In this document: positions 55,600-64,000 of the stretch, in pieces
Layout: the number at the start of each line of letters is the position of its first letter
Numbering within the stretch: the stretch's first letter is position 1
Origin: Paraescarpia echinospica
Lineage: Eukaryota; Annelida; Polychaeta; Sabellida; Siboglinidae
Direction of reading: 5' to 3'
Length of the DNA: 64,000 bases
NCBI GenBank assembly: GCA_020002185.1
Contig: CM034534.1
Span: forward strand, 19,475,337-19,539,336
Made by a program: the position numbers and the translations under genes
Notes under the pieces: generated by a model
What the model was told of the DNA's origin: nothing
Database searches by the model: none
The model's input: only the letters and a program-made list of their open reading frames with translations

Positions 55600-55965
55600 T
55601 TAACCAGCTGCCATGTCAAGTCCGTTATAATTGTGACTAACAGTGTTCAAAATTATTCAGGTAAATAGCAAATAACAAAGGACAAGTTTTCTCCTTGCCA
55701 TACCTCTATACATGAGAAGAAGGCTGACACAGCCTGGCCCTCATTTATACATGATTTAGCATTTTTTTACATGTTGTATACAACTTTCAACACAATACCA
55801 TTAATACTGCATGAAATTATCTTAGACCACAAGGAGGACCGGTCTACTAAATCAAATGCTTTCTTATAATCGATGAAGACACAATAAAGCCTTTTGAGTC
55901 GAGGCAAATACAATTCAACCAATACCCCTATCTGAACACTGCCTGTTCTTCACCTATTACTTTCG
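55600..55965 (-). mobile_element. LINE reverse-transcriptase fragment
   Basis: On the minus strand: LKRLYCVFIDYKKAFDLVDR, SLWSKIISCSINGIVLKVVY, a stop, then NAKSC and VWQGENLSL. These are RT motifs preceding the YADD box (F.DYKKAFD, INGKI..V, VRQGENLSP). It contains stops, and neither ends nor the active site are seen. It is not the same family as the copies at 36-48 kb. Confidence 0.75.
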
Positions 55966-58326
55966 CTTTGTTTAGGTATGTGGTCAGTCTGGTGTTCTGA
56001 ACAATCACTAATGCAGAATGTCACCCACTTGGCAGGTTTAATTGATCTATTCAGCAATGAGGACACTGCTTAGGCCTCACTCTGGACACTGTCACTCACA
56101 GTGTTGTGTATTGTCTTAGTTGGTGGATTGAGCTAATCTACTTAACCATGAATCAGTGGTGGCTCTGGTTGTGTATTACACCCAGCTGTGGAGCTAAGAT
56201 TCTCTGCCTGCTATTGTTTGATGGAAGCTGTGACTAATCTGTAATTGGTCACTGGCAGTAGCTTGTGTCAACAGACAGCATTAAGCCGCTAGACCCTTGT
56301 TAAACTGGACAGTTGCCTGTGGGTTTTAAACTGTGTCAAACAGTGAGTCTACCTTTTGCTTTCAGATAATCTGTCCTCTTAGTTTTACACATGAAGACAT
56401 ACTCTGGCATAACTTGATAAGTCTTTGTAGCAGCACATTTGTACTTCCAGTGTATTATTGCAACATAACATACATATTACATACTGTGTGCCGCATTTGA
56501 ATGTTGTGCATGTACTATTTCCGTGCAATCCATTTGCATATATAATGTAAAACTTCAACAGCCGTTTTCTTCTTTTTCACTTTTTGATCCCTACCATGTT
56601 CAATGCTCCATAACTTCGCCAATTTTTGTAGCAGTCATATTTTTTGAAACCATGTAAAGCACCCTACCAAACCTTTACAAGGATGTAAGAAAACAATGTT
56701 ACAATTTTTCCGACTTATCACTCATTTGGTCAGCCGGGGTCACATATAAACGTATTAGTCCAAACGACTTCAGGGCCACTTGGCCCATTTTTTCTTCTTA
56801 ATGTCTGTATCTACTGTATATACAGTCATTGTATTTTGATATCATGTTTTGATTTTATATTTCTTTAATAAAATTGGTGATAATGACACAAGTGCTCTTA
56901 TTTATTTCATTACAGACAACTGCATTCTGGAATGTAATTATACACGGAGATGTAATTTATTACACTCAAGTAACTGTACTCATAAACGTACACAGCAACT
57001 GGTTACAAGGAATAGGTAGGGTGATACAGAATGAGCACTATCCATCTGTGTATTCGCCCCCTCACATCTGAGTGACTAAACTACTGAAAAGTTGGTCATC
57101 AGGAACTTTGACTATATATTACCACATAACATGTAAACAGCATTTACATTATCAGTTTTGGAAGTCTGAATAAACACATTTACTGATAAGGTAACAGTCA
57201 TGCTGGCTGGTACTTTTGAGTAGCCATCCTGAAAAAAACGAGTTGGATGCCTATGAAATGCACTAATTTCGAAAACTTATTATGTTAGTTATGCATAGGA
57301 GCTGATTTAGTGTATTTGGGATTCAAGTCGGTGACTGGAATTCACCTTACACTACTTGGGTCGTGGTCCCTACTCATCATCTACTGATTGCAAATCTAAA
57401 GGTTACTTGTTGCTTTGGACATACCTCAGGTATAAAATTAATACATATCAAGTTTGGTACTTATTTTAGCAACTGTGCATCACCGTTGCATGTTGCACAA
57501 CACCACCACAGATGGTTTGATACATTCTGTATCCAATGAAGGAGGTCCTCGCATCCCTTGCCTCGGACCTTCGCAGTATACTTGCGGTTGATGTCTTTCC
57601 CCACGTGCCACATCATGGTGGTGATCGAGCTGAAATGCAAATTACAATTATTTATATTTTTGATCCAAATTCAAGATATTTTCACAACAGCTGTAACCTG
57701 ATTTTGTTGTTAGTGTACAAAAAAACAAGTTAATGAAGATGTGTGCACATGGTATATTATTAAAGATATTTCGACAATATATGATTATTGAGTGATGCCA
57801 GTATTTTTATAATACAAACATGGTGTATCTGGTGAGCTCATTGATAACTATATTTGGATTACATAATTACTCCTAGAGATATCCTTCCAAATGCTGAATT
57901 TAAATGTTTTTTTAGAAAATGGCCATCAAATGTGGCATAATGGATAACAATTACTTGATACTGACTCCCTTATTCCATGTATAAGAGTGGTTTAAAGGTA
58001 TGTAATTGTTGTAAAATGATATATATTCACAGTAAACATAACAAGCTATCATAATCTGGCATAACAAAAAAAATGTAGTATGTTTTTCTAAAGAAAAAAC
58101 ACTTTCACCTGGGTTGTATCCCTTTAACTAAAATTGAGTAACATTATGTAATTTTACTAAATACAAATGAAGCAACGTTTTACAATAGAGTATATGGTGA
58201 TATTCTTCGTCACATAAACAGTAGTCACACATAATTATATACGAAGTCCAATTATATAACAACATGACATAAATGATAGGCCAAACATTTCGATATATGA
58301 CAATGTCTAATGCAATATTATTGAAT
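55966..58326. other. Non-coding to satellite boundary, no gene seen
   Basis: A possible exon-like piece at 56917-57027 has an acceptor-like ttcattacag and a donor-like GTAGGG, but neither frame resembles a known domain. Frames at 57536 and elsewhere are short and unrecognised. Confidence 0.35.
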
Positions 58327-61300
58327 GCAGAACGTATTTTAGTTCATTTAACACAAAATACAGTAAGTTTTGCAATGTTATTATAAACGACAATAATTCC
58401 AGTCCATGTTAATCCGTTACTGTAATATTGCTCACGCGATTTGATTGCCGTTAACTTTTGCTATTCGGCTATCTTCTAAAGACTAAACTCTTTGTGGTGC
58501 AATATAGTACATTCTGGTACTGTTCTAGCTTGCCTCCAGCATTTCTTGCATCTCAAATGTCAACAGATTATAATTGGATACCAAGTAACTCGGTGCTAAC
58601 CTTCAAAATGATCTCAACATAGTGCGTTGTATTTCGAAGGCTTCCAACCAGCCCGTCCACAGTTGTGAATCCACTATTTCACTTTTGGCTCATTATCCCT
58701 CGCTGTACTATTGTTACAACCGTATGCAGAGCAGTATGGCACATTGCAAGTCACGTTTTCACTGTAAGCTCAACTAATATAACGAACCGCATCCCATGAA
58801 CACGAACCAACTACGCGAACTACACAAGACAGTGTGTCGTACACGGCAAACATAATGCTGCTCGTTTATTGGTTGCTTTCGGCCAAACGAACGCGTCATC
58901 AGTAAGATGGCAGTCTACATGTTATCGCAGATTTCGTTAGAATCTTCCACTTTAAGAGTACATTCCGAGTAAACCACTAAACTGATAATTGTGATTGTAG
59001 ATGCAAATGGTTAGTTTATGCTAACTCTTTTAGGTGCTTAACACCACAACGTTGCCTTTTGTTTTCTTTTAATTGTCCTCGCTGCGTAGATCACGTCTCG
59101 CTCAGGAGACTCACGTTGCGCAGAACGTATTTTTGTTCATTTAACACAAAGTAACCCAGTAAGTTTTGCAATGTTATTATAAACGACAATCATTCCAGTC
59201 CATGTTAATCCGTTACTGTAATATCGCCCACGCGACTTGATTGCCGTTAACTTTTGCTATTCGGCTATCTTCTAAAGACTAAACTCTTTGTGGTGCAATA
59301 TAGTACATTCTGGTACTGTTCTAGCTTGCCTCCAGCATTTCTTGAATCTCAAATGTCAACAGATTATAATTGGATACCAAGTAACTCGGTACTAATCTTC
59401 AAAATGATCTCAACATAGTGCGTTGTATTTCGAAGGCTTCCAACCAGCCCGTCCACAGTTGTGAATCCACTATTTCACTTTTGGCTCATTATCCCTCGCT
59501 GTACTATTGTTACAACCGTATGCAGAGCAGTATGGCACATAGCAAGTCACGTTTTCACTGTAAGCTCAACTAATATAACGAACCGCATCCCATGAACACG
59601 AACCAACTACGCGAACTACACAAGACAGTGTGTCGTACACGGCAAAAATAATGCTGCTCGTTTATTGGTTGCTTTCGGCCAAACGAACGCGTCATCAGTA
59701 AGATGGCAGTCTACATGTTATCGCAGATTTCGTTAGAATCTTCCACTTTAAGAGTACATTCCGAGTAAACCACTAAACTGAAAATTGTGATTGTAGATGC
59801 AAATGGTTAGTTTATGCTAACTCTTTTAGGTGCTTAACACCACAACGTTGCCTTTTGTTTTCCTTTAATTGTCCTCGCTGCGTAGATCACGTCTCGCTCA
59901 GGAGACTCACGTTGCGCAGAACGTATTTTTGTTCATTTAACACAAAGTAACACAGTAAGTTTTGCAATGTTATTATAAACGACAATCATTCCAGTCCATG
60001 TTAATCCGTTACTGTAATATCGCCCACGCGACTTGATTGCCGTTAACTTTTGCTATTCGGCTATCTTCTAAAGACTAAACTCTTTGTGGTGCAATATAGT
60101 ACATTCTGGTACTGTTCTAGCTTGCCTCCAGCATTTCTTGCATCTCAAATGTCAACAGATTATAATTGGATACCAAGTAACTCGGTGCTAACCTTCAAAA
60201 TGACCTCAACATAGTGCGTTGTATTTCGAAGGCTTCCAACCAGCCCGTCCACAGTTGTGAATCCACTATTTCACTTTTGGCTCATTATCCCTCGCTGTAC
60301 TATTGTTACAACCGTATGCAGAGCAGTATGGCACATTGCAAGTCACGTTTTCACTGTAAGCTCAACTAATATAACGAACCGCATCCCATGAACACGAACC
60401 AACTACGCGAACTACACAAGACAGTGTGTCGTACACGGCAAAAATAATGCTGCTCGTTTATTGGTTGCTTTCGGCCAAACGAACGCGTCATCAGTAAGAT
60501 GGCAGTCTACATGTTATCGCAGATTTCGTTAGAATCTTCCACTTTAAGAGTACATTCCGAGTAAACCACTAAACTGAAAATTGTGATTGTAGATGCAAAT
60601 GGTTAGTTTATGCTAACTCTTTTAGGTGCTTAACACCACAACGTTGCCTTTTGTTTTCCTTTAATTGTCCTCGCTGCGTAGATCACGTCTCGCTCAGGAG
60701 ACTCACGTTGCGCAGAACGTATTTTTGTTCATTTAACACAAAGTAACACAGTAAGTTTTGCAATGTTATTATAAACGACAATCATTCCAGTCCATGTTAA
60801 TCCGTTACTGTAATATCGCCCACGCGACTTGATTGCCGTTAACTTTTGCTATTCGGCTATCTTCTAAAGACTAAACTCTTTGTGGTGCAATATAGTACAT
60901 TCTGGTACTGTTCTAGCTTGCCTCCAGCATTTCTTGAATCTCAAATGTCAACAGATTATAATTGGATACCAAGTAACTCGGTACTAATCTTCAAAATGAT
61001 CTCAACATAGTGCGTTGTATTTCGAAGGCTTCCAACCAGCCCGTCCACAGTTGTGAATCCACTATTTCACTTTTGGCTCATTATCCCTCGCTGTACTATT
61101 GTTACAACCGTATGCAGAGCAGTATGGCACATTGCAAGTCACGTTTTCACTGTAAGCTCAACTAATATAACGAACCGCATCCCATGAACACGAACCAACT
61201 ACGCGAACTACACAAGACAGTGTGTCGTACACGGCAAAAATAATGCTGCTCGTTTATTGGTTGCTTTCGGCCAAACGAACGCGTCATCAGTAAGATGGCA

Positions 61301-64000
61301 GTCTACATGTTATCGCAGATTTCGTTAGAATCTTCCACTTTAAGAGTACATTCCGAGTAAACCACTAAACTGAAAATTGTGATTGTAGATGCAAATGGTT
61401 AGTTTATGCTAACTCTTTTAGGTGCTTAACACCACAACGTTGCCTTTTGTTTTCCTTTAATTGTCCTCGCTGCGTAGATCACGTCTCGCTCAGGAGACTC
61501 ACGTTGCGCAGAACGTATTTTTGTTCATTTAACACAAAGTAACACAGTAAGTTTTGCAATGTTATTATAAACGACAATCATTCCAGTCCATGTTAATCCG
61601 TTACTGTAATATCGCCCACGCGACTTGATTGCCGTTAACTTTTGCTATTCGGCTATCTTCTAAAGACTAAACTCTTTGTGGTGCAATATAGTACATTCTG
61701 GTACTGTTCTAGCTTGCCTCCAGCATTTCTTGCATCTCAAATGTCAACAGATTATAATTGGATACCAAGTAACTCGGTGCTAACCTTCAAAATGATCTCA
61801 ACATAGTGCGTTGTATTTCGAAGGCTTCCAACCAGCCCGTCCACAGTTGTGAATCCACTATTTCACTTTTGGCTCATTATCCCTCGCTGTACTATTGTTA
61901 CAACCGTATGCAGAGCAGTATGGCACATTGCAAGTCACGTTTTCACTGTAAGCTCAACTAATATAACGAACCGCATCCCATGAACACGAACCAACTACGC
62001 GAACTACACAAGACAGTGTGTCGTACACGGCAAAAATAATGCTGCTCGTTTATTGGTTGCTTTCGGCCAAACGAACGCGTCATCAGTAAGATGGCAGTCT
62101 ACATGTTATCGCAGATTTCGTTAGAATCTTCCACTTTAAGAGTACATTCCGAGTAAACCACTAAACTGAAAATTGTGATTGTAGATGCAAATGGTTAGTT
62201 TATGCTAACTCTTTTAGGTGCTTAACACCACAACGTTGCCTTTTGTTTTCCTTTAATTGTCCTCGCTGCGTAGATCACGTCTCGCTCAGGAGACTCACGT
62301 TGCGCAGAACGTATTTTTGTTCATTTAACACAAAGTAACCCAGTAAGTTTTGCAATGTTATTATAAACGACAATCATTCCAGTCCATGTTAATCCGTTAC
62401 TGTAATATCGCCCACGCGACTTGATTGCCGTTAACTTTTGCTATTCGGCTATCTTCTAAAGACTAAACTCTTTGTGGTGCAATATAGTACATTCTGGTAC
62501 TGTTCTAGCTTGCCTCCAGCATTTCTTGAATCTCAAATGTCAACAGATTATAATTGGATACCAAGTAACTCGGTACTAATCTTCAAAATGATCTCAACAT
62601 AGTGCGTTGTATTTCGAAGGCTTCCAACCAGCCCGTCCACAGTTGTGAATCTACTATTTCACTTTTGGCTCATTATCCCTCGCTGTACTATTGTTACAAC
62701 CGTATGTAGAGCAGTATGGCACGTAGCAAGTCACGTTTTCACTGTAAGCTCAACTAATATAACGAACCGCATCCCATGAACACGAACCAACTACGCGAAC
62801 TACACAAGACAGTGTGTCGTACACGGCAAAAATAATGCTGCTCGTTTATTGGTTGCTTTCGGCCAAACGAACGCGTCATCAGTAAGATGGCAGTCTACAT
62901 GTTATCGCAGATTTCGTTAGAATCTTCCACTTTAAGAGTACATTCCGAGTAAACCACTAAACTGAAAATTGTGATTGTAGATGCAAATGGTTAGTTTATG
63001 CTAACTCTTTTAGGTGCTTAACACCACAACGTTGCCTTTTGTTTTCCTTTAATTGTCCTCGCTGCGTAGATCACGTCTCGCTCAGGAGACTCACGTTGCG
63101 CAGAACGTATTTTTGTTCATTTAACACAAAGTAACACGGTAAGTTTTGCAATGTTATTACGAACGACAATCATTCCAGTCCATGTTAATCCGTTACTGTA
63201 ATATCGCCCACGCGACTTGATTGCCGTTATCTTTTGCTATTCGGCTATCTTCTAAAGACTAAACTCTTTGTGGTGCAATATAGTACATTTTGGTACTGTT
63301 CTAGCTTGCCTCCAGCATTTCTTGCATCTCAAATGTCAACAGATTATAATTGGATACCAAGTAACTCGGTACTAACCTTCAAAATGATCTCAACATAGTG
63401 CGTTGTATTTCGAAGGCTTCCAACCAGCCCGGCCACAGTTGTGAATCCACTATTTCACTTTTGGCTCATTATCCCTCGCTGTACTATTTTTACAACCGTA
63501 TGCAGAGCAGTATGGCACATTGCAAGTCACGTTTTCACTGTAAGCTCAACTAATATAACGAACCGCATCCCGTGAACATGAACCAACTACGCGAACTACA
63601 CAAGACAGTGTGTCGTACACGGCAAAAATAATGCTGCTCGTTTATTGGTTGCTTTCGGCCAAACGAACGCGTCATCAGTAAGATGGCAGTCTACATGTTA
63701 TCGCAGATTTCGTTAGAATCTTCCACTTTAAGAGTACATTCCGAGTAAACCACTAAACTGATAATTGTGATTGTAGATGCAAATGGTTAGTTTATGCTAA
63801 CTCTTTTAGGTGCTTAACACCACAACGTTGCCTTTTGTTTTCCTTTAATTGTCCTCGCTGCGTAGATCACGTCTCGCTCAGGAGACTCACGTTGCGTAGA
63901 ACGTATTTTTGTTCATTTAACACAAAGTAACACAGTAAGTTTTGCAATGTTATTATAAACGACAATCATTCCAGTCCATGTTAATCCGTTACTGTAATAT
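58327..64000. repeat. 796-bp satellite array, 7.1 units, open at right edge
   Basis: The block tgcaatgttattataaacgac starts at 58371, 59167, 59963, 60759, 61555, 62351 and 63147 and recurs at 63943: exactly 796 bases each time. Units are about 97-99 percent identical except the first, which is more diverged at its left edge. Two variant types alternate (ttcttgcatctc with cggtgctaacc; ttcttgaatctc with cggtactaatc). No rRNA, snRNA or histone gene is recognised in the unit. A minus-strand ORF of 29 codons with a THAP-like Cys pair is present in each. Confidence 0.97.
58674..58763 (-). other. THAP-like mini-ORF in satellite unit 1 (repeats every 796 bp)
   Basis: The frame reads TCNVPYCSAYGCNNSTARDN and ends at a stop. 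YCSAYGCNN resembles the first Cys pair of the C2CH THAP zinc finger, which normally sits at a protein's very N-terminus. A possible donor (aaa|gtgaaa) lies at its end, so it could be the remnant of a first exon. No ATG precedes it in frame before a stop. Later units keep the frame with single changes (Ala to Thr in unit 6, Asn to Lys in unit 7). Confidence 0.35.

Noticed and set aside
58327..64000. Tandem array as rDNA, 5S, snRNA or histone repeat
   Set aside because: The monomer was compared by eye with remembered 5S, U1, U2, U4, U5 and U6 signatures and none fits. No histone coding frame either.
58327..64000. CRISPR-like array
   Set aside because: Units are 796 bases with no short repeat-spacer pattern, and this is animal nuclear DNA.

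Overview
The window is animal nuclear DNA. It has GT-AG introns, long microsatellites, several clades of non-LTR retrotransposon (LINE), tRNA-derived SINE-like repeats and a long satellite array. The repeat types and the gene content (a FAS-like polyketide synthase and a P2X7 'ballast'-domain relic) suggest a marine invertebrate, most likely a lophotrochozoan. I cannot name the species.

One intact protein-coding gene is visible. It lies on the minus strand from about 20.82 kb to 3.02 kb. It is a type I iterative polyketide synthase of the animal FAS-like kind, in ten coding exons (20730-20723, 17580-17487, 15787-15616, 15216-15109, 14438-14355, 13623-13414, 12132-11078, 10942-10849, 9310-7575, 6981-3262). 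Every junction is GT-AG and every codon phase agrees, giving 2426 residues with no break. The domain order is KS, AT, DH, pseudo-KR region, degenerate ER, KR, ACP, thioesterase. Catalytic residues are present in KS, AT, DH, KR, ACP and TE, but the ER region lacks an NADPH-binding glycine motif. The predicted product is therefore a partly reduced (unsaturated or hydroxylated) chain released by a built-in thioesterase. A TATA box, two possible upstream ORFs and a poly(A) signal bracket the gene. Its introns are full of repeats.

From 21 to 35 kb there is no convincing gene. The interval holds dispersed homologous segments (one set also sits inside PKS intron 2), SINE-like copies, LINE fragments, minisatellites and palindromes.

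From 35 to 49 kb there are two decayed copies of one LINE family in opposite orientation (35.1-40.25 kb plus, 48.8-44.95 kb minus), with a second CR1-like LINE between them (44.95-43.3 kb minus). From 49.0 to 50.45 kb is a long foldback element carrying a tRNA-like module in each arm.

From 51.8 to 54.0 kb is a frameshifted relic of a ballast (P2X7 C-terminal-like) zinc-binding domain. Its upstream flank is homologous, in reverse orientation, to the satellite at the right edge. That satellite (58.33-64.0 kb, continuing past the window) has a constant 796-bp monomer. Two monomer types alternate (a 1592-bp higher-order unit), and each monomer holds a short minus-strand ORF resembling the start of a THAP zinc finger.
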